Assembly (NCBI GenBank): GCA_012845835.1
Contig: JABAKD010000005.1
Span: 5,544,155 to 5,608,154, forward strand
Origin: Undaria pinnatifida
Lineage: Eukaryota > Sar > Phaeophyceae > Laminariales > Alariaceae
DNA length: 64,000 bases
Direction of reading: 5' to 3'
Positions 50,145-60,900 of this stretch are shown here, piece after piece. The position numbers were made by a program, and so were the translations under genes. Under the pieces are notes generated by a model. It had not been told where the DNA came from. It searched no databases and saw nothing but the letters and a program-made list of their open reading frames with translations. How positions within the stretch are numbered: position 1 is the first letter of the stretch; every line of letters begins with the position of its first letter.

Positions 50145-50345
50145 TGTTAAGGTATTAGTGGGGTATTAGTCCGTTTGACCACTTGCAAAAGGTTAACCAA
50201 TAGCTTACCCAAACTAAGCCTCATAACACTCTTCCCCCCTGAAACGGCGGGATACCGATATTCGGGCGGACCTGTCAATTATCCAAGCTGTTTCATTTAC
50301 TGGGTATACCGGGGAGAGCACTTTTCAAGTTCGACATAGGGAAAG
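50145..50345 (+). mobile_element. LTR-like repeat family L2, copy 1
   Basis: It starts 'TGTTAAGGTATTAGTGGGG' and includes 'TTAGTCCGTTTGACCACTTG', 'AACACTCTTCCCCCCTG' and 'ACCGGGGAGAG'. It shares this order with the copy at 53090. It is followed by an R2 copy that seems to interrupt it. Confidence 0.68.
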
Positions 50346-50375
50346 TCTGAAGAAGTGTATTACAAAATTGAAAGT

Positions 50376-50640
50376 ACACTCCAGCTGTGAGATCGAGGAT
50401 TTTGTCGAAACTCATCGTTGTCAGCTGTGTGTGATACTCCGATCGCGCGTATTACGGGTTGTGTGTCCTCATTAAGGATATAGGTCGGCGACTCCCCTTG
50501 CAACTACAGTGTAAGGTATCAGGGTCAACAGGGTGATGCTAGTCAGTCTGTGCGCGGAAACTATAAAACCCGTTTTTGATAGGGACAAAATCTGACCGCT
50601 GTGGAAGGAAATGCATCAGTTTATCAAGTGAATCCTGTAA
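50376..50640 (+). repeat. Dispersed repeat family R2, long copy
   Basis: It starts 'ACTCCAGCTGTGAGATCGAG', then 'ACTCCGATCGCGCGTATTA', 'GGATATAGGTCGGCGACTCC', 'CAACAGGGTGATGCTAGTCA' and 'CATCAGTTTATCAAGTGA'. The reverse complement occurs at 55268-55540. No coding capacity is seen. Confidence 0.8.
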
Positions 50641-51177
50641 GTCGAATAACCGGGGAGGGGAGGGCGGATTTTTTACGGACGTGGGGACCTGGGTTTGATC
50701 AAGAGGAGGCGCGGGGGGCGGGACGGGCGGGGCAGCTCAATCTGTGCGTGGAAACTATAAATCCTACCCTGTAAGTCGTACAACCAGTGAGGAGAGGGCG
50801 GAGCGTTCGAGGGGGTGGGGGTGGGGGTGGGGGGGAAGGGGGGGAGGGGTGCAGAAAGGTTTTTTTAACCAACATCTTCAGGTCGCATAGATGAAGGGGT
50901 TTGCTATACGCGTGGTACTAGGTCTAGGCGATGGCGCGGGTGGTGGGGAAGGAGGGGGCGTTGGGGGGGGGGGGGGGGATGAATGAAAGCTACGTCATGG
51001 ATGCTCTAATGACGTGATATCAATTGCGTAGAAGTGTTTATTACTCTGGCCGATTTCGATTGTGGGCGGAGCGTTTTAACAAAAGGGCGGTGAAAAAAAA
51101 AAAAGCTTATTAATAGTGGATGTGGGATACGAACCCACAGGACCCAAAGAAAAACATGGTCTGTCGACGACGCTATT

Positions 51178-51262
51178 TGTTAAGAAATTAGTGGGGGTAT
51201 TAGTCCGTTTGATCACTTGCAAAAGGTTAACCAATAGCTTACCCAAACTAAGCCTTATGACA
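51178..51262 (+). mobile_element. LTR-like repeat family L2, truncated copy 2
   Basis: It starts 'TGTTAAGAAATTAGTGGGG' and stops after 'AACTAAGCCTTATGACA'. Immediately upstream (51119-51177) is 'TGGATGTGGGATACGAACCC' and 'GGTCTGTCGACGACGC', the same layout as before copy 4 at 53403. Confidence 0.65.
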
Positions 51263-52374
51263 GAGGTACTCGTTTATGATTAGCACTTTTTGATTTTTTT
51301 CTTTTTTTCTGAATGACGAGGGGCAGCTCCTTGACCCAAAAGCGTGGGAATTTCACATATATATATATGTATGTATTCTTTTTTGCACTAAAATACATTT
51401 CAACTTTTTATACCTACGTAGTAGTAGGCCACGGTGAGTCTGCTCATGAAGCCGCGGTTTGAGTGTACTCTATACTAGTAGTAAGTCACTTTGGGGGTGA
51501 GGAGTAGATAGAGCTCTTGAAGTGAACGGCCTCAGGAAAAAAAAAGACAGGGTGCGCCTCTCTCTGCCACCGTGCGTAGCATGTATTATAATGCGTTTTT
51601 TTTCCGAAGTCAGTGAATGGATGGGTGAGGCAGAGAGCCCCTCATACATGATGAGGTGACCCACAGAGAAAGAAAGGGTGGGGAGAGCTCCTCCTCATAT
51701 ATATAACGAGGTGAGCCACAGACAAAAAAATATGGGCTATACCCCGATCATCATAGAATGCATATTAAGTCTTAAGACACATATAACACATGCTACAATA
51801 TATCAGATGTATGTATATGGCGTTTTTTTTGGCAATAAGAATACTTTTTCCGAACTCGTTGGAGGGAATGTGTCGTTCATTCTTACTTTGCAAAACGAAC
51901 ATTTTTTATACCCAGTCTAGCTATAAGAAGCCCATGGGTTTGGTTGCACATTTAAGTTCGCTCTACAATCTAAAATACCAGGTATGTTTTTTTGACTGAT
52001 TCGGCGATAGTCCCCCGCCAAAAACAGCGACTTTTTCTTGATCGAACGTCTGAATGAAGGCTGCTCGACACGACGAAGAGGGGATATTATGAAACCCTTT
52101 CTTCGCATATGTTCTCGTGTGTGCGAAGGAGCATCTAACGATGACGTCGGGATGGCAAAAAAAAAAAGAGGGGCACCTCATTTCAGAAGATACGGCCGGG
52201 AGCTGGTTTCAAAGCCGGCGATTTCGTCAAAGAAAAGTTGGGCGGGGGGCTCTACCGTAGAAGGACTCTTTGGGTGAGGTATATAGCGTGTTACTGATCT
52301 TGCCTAGCGAGGAGTCTCAGAAAAAAAAAAAAAATCACGAATTTCCCATTGTTAGTTATAGTTAGCACGTGACG

Positions 52375-52463
52375 TAACCCCTTTAGAGCCCCAAAATCCC
52401 TCCCTACACTAGCTTCAAGTACATTTGTCCCGAAAAAAGGGTTTCCAGTTGTGGAGGCGTTAA
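52375..52463 (+). mobile_element. MITE-like family M1, copy
   Basis: 'TAACCCCTTTAGAGCCCC' to 'GTTGTGGAGGCGTTAA', 89 bp. Confidence 0.7.
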
Positions 52464-52844
52464 GGCGTTAACCCCCTTCGGGGCGTCAGAGAGAATTTTT
52501 GACGAAATGAATTGACGATAATCATTCCCGAACCTGGGGCGCTTCAGAGGCAAACATTGTGACGAAATAAATTTTGACGATTCCCGAACCCTTCACGTGT
52601 GCACGAAGTCATTGGATGTGGCTTTCGGGCGTGTGTGTGTGTACCAGCTTATTGTGGCTGATGATGCATACGCTCGTAGACTCGATTATTGGCGACGGCC
52701 GCCGAAACACACACAGTCTGATCGTTATCGAGAGGCTTAATAACGCAAGAGCCATCGCAGCCCGGGACGTCGGGCAGAGGATCATCCGATGTGTTAAAAG
52801 CGCAACTGCAGGAGGGGCTGAATGTACGATACACGCACCGCATT

Positions 52845-52897
52845 ATGATACATACAATATGATACATACAATATGATACATACGATATGATACATAC
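52845..52897. repeat. 14-bp tandem repeat x nearly 4
   Basis: The unit 'ATGATACATACAAT' is repeated with single changes. Confidence 0.9.
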
Positions 52898-52975
52898 ACT
52901 GGGTACCCCGGTTTAAGAGCGCTCCGTGATTATTTTCACTGGTACCCCGGTTTAAGAGCGCTCCGTGACTACTAT
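52898..52975. repeat. Tandem pair of 'GGTACCCCGGTTTAAGAGCG' units
   Basis: The 20-bp core occurs near 52902 and 52942 with 'CTCCGTGA' after each. A close relative is near 44241. Inverted relatives ('CTCTTAAATCGGGTACCC') lie near 53512 and 45275. Confidence 0.75.
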
Positions 52976-53089
52976 TAATAATAGCCCAAAACATGCGCTC
53001 TTAACTAGACACTGCTCTTATCTGTGGTGGGAAATATATTGCCTTTGGTGTGGCGGGGCATGCCGAGTTGGCCGCTCTTGACTCGCTCA

Positions 53090-53331
53090 TGTTAAGGTAT
53101 TGGTTGGGGTATTAGTCCGTTTGACCACTTGCAAAAGGTTAACCAATAGCTTACCCAAACTAAGCCTTATAACACTCTTCCCCCCTGAAACGGCGGGATA
53201 CCAGGTCCGCCGGATATACGGGCGGACCTGTCAATATCCAAGCAGTTTCGTTTCCTCCTGGGGATACCGGGGAGAGTATTTTTCAAGTTCGACATGGGCC
53301 AAGTCTGAAAGAAGTTTTACCATTATTATTG
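53090..53331 (+). mobile_element. LTR-like repeat family L2, copy 3
   Basis: It starts 'TGTTAAGGTATTGGTTGGGG' and runs to about 53322 (TTTTACCA) or 53331. Directly after is 'TGGATGGCGGGATTTGAAC', complementary to a tRNA T-arm-like sequence (GTTCAAATCCC) ending in CCA. That is where a primer-binding site should be. Confidence 0.68.
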
Positions 53332-53402
53332 TGGATGGCGGGATTTGAACACACGACCCACAAAAAAACATGCATGGTCTGTCGACGACGCCATTTAAAT
53401 TT

Positions 53403-53495
53403 TGTTAAGGTATTAGTGGAGTATTAGTCCGTTTGGCCACTTGCAAAATGTTAACCAATAATAGCTTTTACACAAATTAAGCCTTGTAACACTAA
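53403..53495 (+). mobile_element. LTR-like repeat family L2, truncated copy 4
   Basis: It starts 'TGTTAAGGTATTAGTGGAG' and ends after 'AAATTAAGCCTTGTAACACT'. Only 70-80 bp separate it from the end of copy 3. Confidence 0.68.
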
Positions 53496-53867
53496 TGCTC
53501 TTAACTCGGGTGCTCTTAAATCGGGTACCCAATGTACTAGTAGTGGTGGGGCTGCAGGCTCTTTCGTTTGGTCGATAGAAACGGGCCTCAAAAGGGTCAC
53601 TGGGGTTGCAAGGACGATAATTGGGGCTACTCTCTCGGTTCAATTAGTAAATAAGGAGCGCCGCCAGTTTAACCTCCCCGGCACGACCCCGGTGCTGTTA
53701 CGCTGTTACCCGCCCTGCTCCACCGTCCTTTTTTTTTTTTTGCAATGCTCCGTGCCGTATAGACTACGAACATTTTAACCTACTAATAACGAAAAACTGT
53801 AAAAAAAAATACACAGATAGATGAATGGGATCATAGAGATTATATTTGGCATGTGGGTAGTTCTCTG

Positions 53868-53957
53868 TTAACCCCTTTAGAGCCCCCGAACCCTTCCCTA
53901 CACTAAATCCAAGTAACTTTGTCCCCAAAAACGGGTTTCCAGTTGTAAAGGGGTTAT
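53868..53957 (+). mobile_element. MITE-like family M1, best-preserved copy
   Basis: 90 bp with inverted ends: 'TTAACCCCTTTAGAGCC' on the left and, in reverse complement, 'ATAACCCCTTTACAAC' on the right. Confidence 0.75.
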
Positions 53958-54153
53958 TAAGGGCAGTTCCTGGGGCGAGGAGCCTCGCCAGCCAAGAAGG
54001 GCTGGACCCAAAGGCTACACCGATTCAGCGAGCGTTGCATCACTCCGTAACGTTGTCACGCCCACCCCCCCCGAAAAATACCCGCACCCCTGTATAGCGT
54101 CCAAATGAAAGTCCGCCTCGCAAGCGGTTCTTGGAAGGATGCAGTTCACCCTT

Positions 54154-54330
54154 CGTGCAACTCGCCGAACACCTCACGCTGCAGTGCTTCGTAGCGCTTG
54201 GTGCAAGCAATGTCTACCTGGTAGGAAAGTCCCCGACATACATGCTTCGTCCCGGCATAGTATTGGTAGGGATGCGAGCATCTGCGGTCATACGACCACG
54301 GCCGTGCACGAATATCGAGTACACCCTTAG
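54154..54330. repeat. Dispersed repeat matching 3058-3205
   Basis: See the entry at 3058. Shared landmarks are 'ACTCGCCGAACACCTCA', 'CGCTTGGTGCAAGCAATGTCT' (split by small changes), 'ATCCCGGCA' against 'GTCCCGGCA', and 'ATACGAC.ACGGCC'. Confidence 0.55.
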
Positions 54331-54556
54331 CGGTGTGTATAAGCCATGCATCCCTATTTTCAAACTACTAACTAGTAGTATACCGATATACTTGGTACCA
54401 GGTCCAAAACCCGACCAAAAGCCTAAGCCCTCTAACCTAGCCCCAAAATCATACCTCGAAGGGGGTGGGATTAGGATGCGTATATATATGGAACACAATA
54501 CGTTGGGTAGAAGGGGTGCATGGCTTTCAGACGTCCCTACGGTTAGGGGTGTGCAT

Positions 54557-54597
54557 ATGATTTGTATGATTTGTATGATTTGTATGATTCTTATGTT
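54557..54597. repeat. 9-bp tandem repeat (GATTTGTAT) x 4
   Basis: Near-perfect units in an AT-rich stretch. The open frame across it reads as repeated MIC, which is a repeat artefact. Confidence 0.85.
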
Positions 54598-55267
54598 ATA
54601 GGGGTTTTTGTATTGTTTTCGTGTCGTGCCTGTTACGCCTGCGGCCTCTCCTCCCCCTCCTGCATCGATTTTGTTTTGTGTAGGTGGGTTCCATGGAAAC
54701 GTCTGGGCCCAAAAGTTGCATGATTCCGTAAGGTTCTCACGCCTCTTACAACACCTCACCTCCTCCTCCTCCTCCATCCACCCATCCATCTTGTTTGCTT
54801 TGTGTTCAGTGCCATGGATACTTACTGAAGGACTCCCATCAACTAACGAACGAGATCGCAAGGAGTTGGTGGTGGACTATTCCTTCCTCGGTTCAAGAGC
54901 TCTGCCATCAAGGAACGTTCGGGCCGGAAAGCACGACCCCCTCCGTTGTTACTTACGCTGTTGCCCCTGCTCCTCTCCGATATACGCCTACTACATACGA
55001 ATTTGTGCTGAGATTGATGACACATATATTATACGAAGTATGTTAAATATATCACCGGTTGTACGACTTACAGGATATACACGATGAACTGATGTATTCC
55101 TTCCACAACCGTCAGATTTGTGCCCTTAAAGGATTTATAGTTTCCGCGCACAGATTGAGTTGCCCCCGCCCGTCCTCCTTCCCCCCCCCCCCCCCCCCCG
55201 CTCACTATTGTTCAAACCTCCCCGCCCCAAACGCCCTTCAAAACTCCGCCCTCCCCTCACCAGTTAT

Positions 55268-55540
55268 ACGACTTACAGGATACACGTGATGAACTGATGC
55301 ATTTCCTTCCACAGCTGTCAGATTTTGTCCCCCTCAGAAACGGGTTTTATAGTTTCCGCGCACAGACTGACTAACATCACCCTGTTGACGCCGGTGCAAA
55401 GCTACAATGTAGTTCCAAGGGGAGTCGCCGACCTATATCCTTGATGAGGGCACACACCCAATAATACGCGCGATCGGAGTATCACACACAGCTTGCAAAG
55501 ATGAGTTTCGACGAAATCTTCGATCTCACAGCTGGAGTGT
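55268..55540 (-). repeat. Dispersed repeat family R2, inverted long copy
   Basis: It is the reverse complement of the order at 50376-50640. A second, partial inverted copy lies directly upstream at 55066-55165, so R2 is duplicated here. Confidence 0.8.
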
Positions 55541-56343
55541 ATTTTTATTTTCATACTAGTTTTTAGTATTAATAGTAGAAAAAGTAGTGAAAAAATATAT
55601 GCCATCAGATAGAGGGGCGCCTGCTTTTTTTCCTGAGGCAGCTAGCTCACTTGGAGCTCTGTGTTTTTCACCCTCACTCTGATTTTGGAGTGGGCTGTGT
55701 AAGTGGGTGACTGACATCATTGAGATTTTTAAAATCATGGCACTAACCCTCAACCCATATGGACGAAATACCGGTCGATGTGGCCCCTTGATATTGGCGA
55801 TATGATGACCGTCACTATCTACTGCGGTGAAAAACCCAATAATGAGTGTCACTGGCGTTCCAATAGCGTGTGTTACTGGTGTCGTAAGTGCAAGCCGATG
55901 AGCAGACTCATCAAAATGGCCTAGGTATACAAAAACATCACTTCAATGTTGTGACACGAAAAAAAAAAACAAGAATGATATTCGTACGATTTTCTCGGGT
56001 TATAATAACCCCTTTGGAGCCCTGAAAACCCCTCCCCCTATAGAGTCGTTCTCCTGTAGTAGCCCCCCCCCAACGTTTCGTTAACGAAATCGTCGGTTTT
56101 GAAACCAGCTCCCGGCCGTACCTCCTGAAATACGATGCCCCTTTCGCCACCCCTACGCCATCGTTCGATAGTACTACTAGTAGTCCTTTGCAAACAATAG
56201 AACATACATGGAGACTATTTTTTAATAGCGCCCTCGCTCGTGCCGAGCAACCATGAAACGCTCGCTAAATAAAGAAAATAGCTGGCTTGGGGTGGGGGGG
56301 CTACCGTAGGATCGGTCTATTCCGACGATTTTCTCGGGTTATA

Positions 56344-56434
56344 ATAACCCCTTTGGAGCCCTGAAAACCCCTCCCTATACAAATTCCAAGTAATTTTTGT
56401 CGCAAAAACGGGTTTCCAGATGCACAGGCGCTAA
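56344..56434 (+). mobile_element. MITE-like family M1, copy inside a duplicated segment
   Basis: 'TAACCCCTTTGGAGCCCTG' to 'GCACAGGCGCTAA'. The flank 'ACGATTTTCTCGGGTTATAA' also precedes a partial copy at 56006-56050, so a larger piece was duplicated. Confidence 0.7.
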
Positions 56435-57104
56435 AGAGCCCCGTCATTCAGGGAAACAGTGGTGTTTCCGAGAAAAAAAAAAGAAGGGCTACACGGCCTC
56501 TGCTACTGTTATCGAAGTAGGACGCGTGCTACGATAATAGTAGTAGAGGTGCACCACAAAATTTTCCGAGTCTTCCTCGGTTTAGGAGCTTTATAAAGAC
56601 CTCTTCTCCACCCAAAAACGATTTTAGGAGAAAAATTAAAACTTCTACCACCGGATAAAAAAATCCCATGATGTCCTAGGCACACGACGAGAATCATGCA
56701 ACTCCAAAAAGGCGTGTTTTTTCCCGACGATTTCGGCTCAAGGAATCCCGTCAATGAGAAAACAAAATAGACAAAAAAAGGTATACCTCTATCGTACCAC
56801 CCGTTGTACATCGTTTTTGTTGTTGTTGTTGTTGTTGTTGTTGCCCCTTCCATCATATACGCACAGCACGCGCGTAAAACAAAAAAAACATAACAGAGAA
56901 AAATCACATACTAGTAAATGCATAAATCATGGAATCAAGACTATTATACACGGTAGATAGGGGGGGGTGGGGGCGTCACCTTTTTTTTTTTTTTTTTTGG
57001 CGTGTGGCGTAGGGTCACTCTCGCTTTTGGAGTCACTCGCGACAAATGACTCTCTGCCCGTGTTCGTTTTGCGTTGTCTTTTTTTTCTTTTTTTTCTTTT
57101 TTTT

Positions 57105-57280
57105 CATCCTCCGGCGGATGGGGAAAAATAAAGCTTTAGCTCACCTCGCTTCCACGTATTTTCATACGCGTCGTGTGTCGATTTAACTCAGTTGCTTTCG
57201 CAGCCCAACGCTACCTGGCGCACCCTTCGGGTCCCATTGTAGGTGTAGCGTAAGCTGTCCCTATCAGTGGTCTTCGTTAC
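57105..57280 (-). repeat. Dispersed repeat family R1, inverted copy
   Basis: Reverse complement of the R1 copy at 46665-46845, with the same limits ('CATCCTCCGGCGGATGG' to 'ATCAGTGGTCTTCGTTAC'). Confidence 0.8.
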
Positions 57281-57999
57281 AACCCCAGCAGCGCAAGCTG
57301 CGTCTTGTCGTTGAGAATTTTGAACAAGTTCGCCAAAGGGTGTTCGCGCTCTCATTATGGCACGCGCGTCGTCACTAACAACTGAAGAATCGTCCCACGG
57401 TGGGTGCTACGGTTGTGGAGGCGTTTTGCCTTTTTAGAGGGACAAGACAGTCTCCCACCGGTTTTGCTCCGCACTGAAGTGTGGAGCTGCTGCTGGTTTG
57501 TTAGTGCGATAGCTTGACGTCTGTTGTAGGACTAGCGCACAGTAACGAATGTTGGCGGGGTTGTTGTACGAACGAATGCCATTCGAAGTCATGTTTCAAC
57601 CCTTTCAGCGCCGCAGTCCCGACATGTTGTGGACAACGAGACACTTGGGGGTTAGATTAGCATCGTTTCAGGAGTTCGAATCACAATGGGTGAAGGCGGC
57701 GAGATATTGAGCTGAGGAGCTCAGAAATGTCTCAGAAACTTCTGCTGCACGCACCTATAGCGTCGGATGACTCAATGCAGAAAAAAAAAGGACGTGAGAC
57801 TGCAAAGAAATAGAGATAATGAAGACGATAATGGGGTATGTATGGTTCTTCCTCACCAAGTTGAGGGCCCCTGCGAGTTAGAAACCATCGAGCCGAAAAG
57901 TATGCATCTCCCCGGCATAGCTCTGTAGTAACTGCTACGTTGTTACTCCGTACGTCCATCTTCAAACTTCAATTTTGAGTGTTGTACAAGTGAAGTATG

Positions 58000-60900
58000 T
58001 TGTCCCCGTCTTTTCTTTCCTTGACACTTCAATTGTTATTATTAATAGTAGTATTATCTTACTATATGGTACACAAACACCTACCCACCCACCCACCCAC
58101 CCAACCGCGGAGCCCTACACATACACCGACCCACGATTTAATGAAATGAGCGAACGGTGCTCGACGGGGAAAAATAACACACAAGAAGTATGCGACAAAC
58201 ACAGCAAGCACAAGAGCATCAACCAATCGATCGATCAAACAAGTCGATCAATCCATCAATCAATCGAATCACAACCAACCACCCTGAACGCCATCGACCG
58301 TCACCAAAAGCAGCAGCAAGCAAGCAGCAGCAAGCAACCAGGAAGCGACTTAACATAATAAGCAGCAGCAACTTTCGGCCAGTAGCAAGCCCCACCAGCC
58401 CAACATCAGCTATCACCCCCTAAAACCTTCACCAACAAAAGGGAGATACACTCTTCGACTCCTATAATATTATCAAAATCACCCGAAGGCGCAGCCCACC
58501 CCGACCGACCACCAACCAGTCGTCAACGAAAACGAGAACAGTCAATCCTTTCCTCCTCCCCCTCCACTCCCTGAACTATATATTTCTCCCCTTCTATTTA
58601 CTACCAGGTACCAGGTACGTGGCTCCCACGCGGCTACGATACGGGTCAAAATTATCAAATCGATCGATTAAGCAATCAACCTTTTATTTGCTGGTCATTT
58701 TTCTTTCATTTTTCGCAGCAACTTTCCGACACACCCCCTGAATCAAATTAGGGCATCTCTCCATATATATCAGGGCTAAAAAACCCGAAATAAACGACGT
58801 AGCTTTACCTGGCCTAGCCGAGACACACCATCATCAGATACTGGCTACTAATAATTTAACTTTCTTCATGACTCTGAAGCTCCTCTTGTGATGTAAAACA
58901 TACCAAACGTACGTGTAGCAGGCAGCAAGCAGAAGAAGGAAGGAAGCAAGCAGTTACCAACTAAAGTAGAATTAGTTGAGAGATGTCAATAGTAGCGGTT
59001 GAAGAAGCGCCCCCGATGCGGGTTAAAATCTAGACCAATGAGAAGCCAAGTACATTATAGAGTGCCCAAGATGCGGGCCAACCCTTGGCCAATGAAAAAA
59101 AACGAAAGCATACATGTATAGCTACTTACCGAGTGCCTGTTTCGACAGCAACGACAACAACGACGACAACATCCACCACCAACAACACCACAATGGCAAC
59201 TCCAACAACAGCAGAGACGGCGTACCTAACCGTGACTCCAAGAGCAGCAGCAGCAGCAATCAGCAGATAAAAACATACAGCAGAGGCAGGAAAGAAGCAA
59301 AAGCGGCTTACATAGCAACAGAGTGTTTGCCGCGCCAAAAACCAAATGAACCGCGTAGGGCGTCCAAAAACTTTTCCAAAAGCCGACCAACCGAAAAAAA
59401 AATGTTGGACGGTGTGGTGGGGTTTTCTTTTCGTTTGGTTTGCCCCTTCCTGCTGGGTGGACTTGCATGGTGTACATGGTCGGGCTGCCTAAAATGTATT
59501 GCTTGCTGTTATCGCAACTGTAACACTACTACTGCTACAGCTGCCAAGTCTCGCTGCTGCTACGGCTACTCAACTGCTGCTGCTGCTGCTACTACAGCAA
59601 CTGCTGTTACTTCTGCTAGAACAAGAGTTACCGCGTGCCTCCCCTAGCTTTTGTTCGCCCCGTGAGTTTTCTGGTGCCCCCCGCCTTGTACCCACATCAG
59701 TACCTGTGGCGTCACGCACGCACCAATCGATACCGGAGGATTCGGGCGTGGGACACCGAATCAACTATCGATCCCAAAAGATAGATAGATATCATAGATG
59801 GATAGATACCTGGTAGACTAGACAGAAAGATCGATGGTGGGAAACGACACCGCTCCTACCACCACCGCCACCAGCACAAGCACCACCACCACCACCACGA
59901 AAAGGGCCTATTTTTGGGATTAGCTAAGACTAAGTACACGCCACACATTCTCATGGGCGACCTACTTACTACTCGTACACGAGGAACTGACAAAAGGTAT
60001 TTCTATCATTCCATGGGGGAAAAACAAAAAAAGGCAAGACAGTACTATGATAATCCCATCCGTTTTTTCCCCCCGAGAATTTCCCGGGGAAAAGTAACGG
60101 TGGTGAGTAAAAAATCACACCGCCGGGGTAACGATAATCAGTAAGTGAAGTAAGTGACCATCAGGGCGGGGGGGATCTCTTCTATATCCTACCCAAACTA
60201 GGCTAGTCCACTAACCCACCAATCGATCAATCATGTACAAAGGTATAGGCATGTAGCGAAATTCTCCAACGCGCGCCGCCTCTTTCTTTCGAGTTTTGGT
60301 AGCACGGACCAAAAAAAAGAGACGCCTGCAACCCCAAACTGAAATATAAATAATGCTTTCCTTCATTCGGCCGAGCAAACGCCGGCCATCATACAACACG
60401 TGCATGTAAGACCGTACAGCGCGTGCATGTACGCTAGCTATCAAGGAATCCAAGGTGGCAACACGAACCGAGACAAAGCAGAACATGACGGCCTTGAAGC
60501 GAGTGACCAGGCCAGTCCAACCCATCAATGGTAAGCTTACCCGCCCCCCACCCCCCCCCGCCCTCTTGTCATCATAATCAGCACCATCATCACCGCTCAC
60601 TCCGTAGAGCAGCAACACCGACGAAGACACCGAGAACACCACCACTCAGCCAATGCGCTGCACACCTACCCATGAATGCGTCAACCAATCGAATGCCAAC
60701 ATGACATTTCTTCAACCAACCGAACGTAAAAAAAGACAACATGTCCCCACTAATGGAATGCCAAAATGACGATTTCTTCAACCAATCGAACGCCAAAATG
60801 CCAACACGTCCTCACCAACCCATTGCCAAAATGACATCCCATCATTGATCCTATCCACCAATTCATACGCGCAGAGGGGGGGGGGGGGAGCACAAAAAAA

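Larger units (their letters stand above)
43295..57999. other. Large repeat-rich region, no host gene recognised
   Basis: Downstream of COG5 I find only repeats: MITEs, LTR elements, R1 and R2 copies, microsatellites and AT-rich filler. Many short open frames exist, but none shows a known fold or codon pattern, apart from the retroelement frames inside 47933-49627. Confidence 0.6.

Noticed and set aside
53332-53402. tRNA gene on the minus strand
   Set aside because: The T-loop-like part (GTTCAAATCCC) is present, but the A box is absent and the first acceptor pairs do not match. A primer-binding site or SINE fragment fits better.
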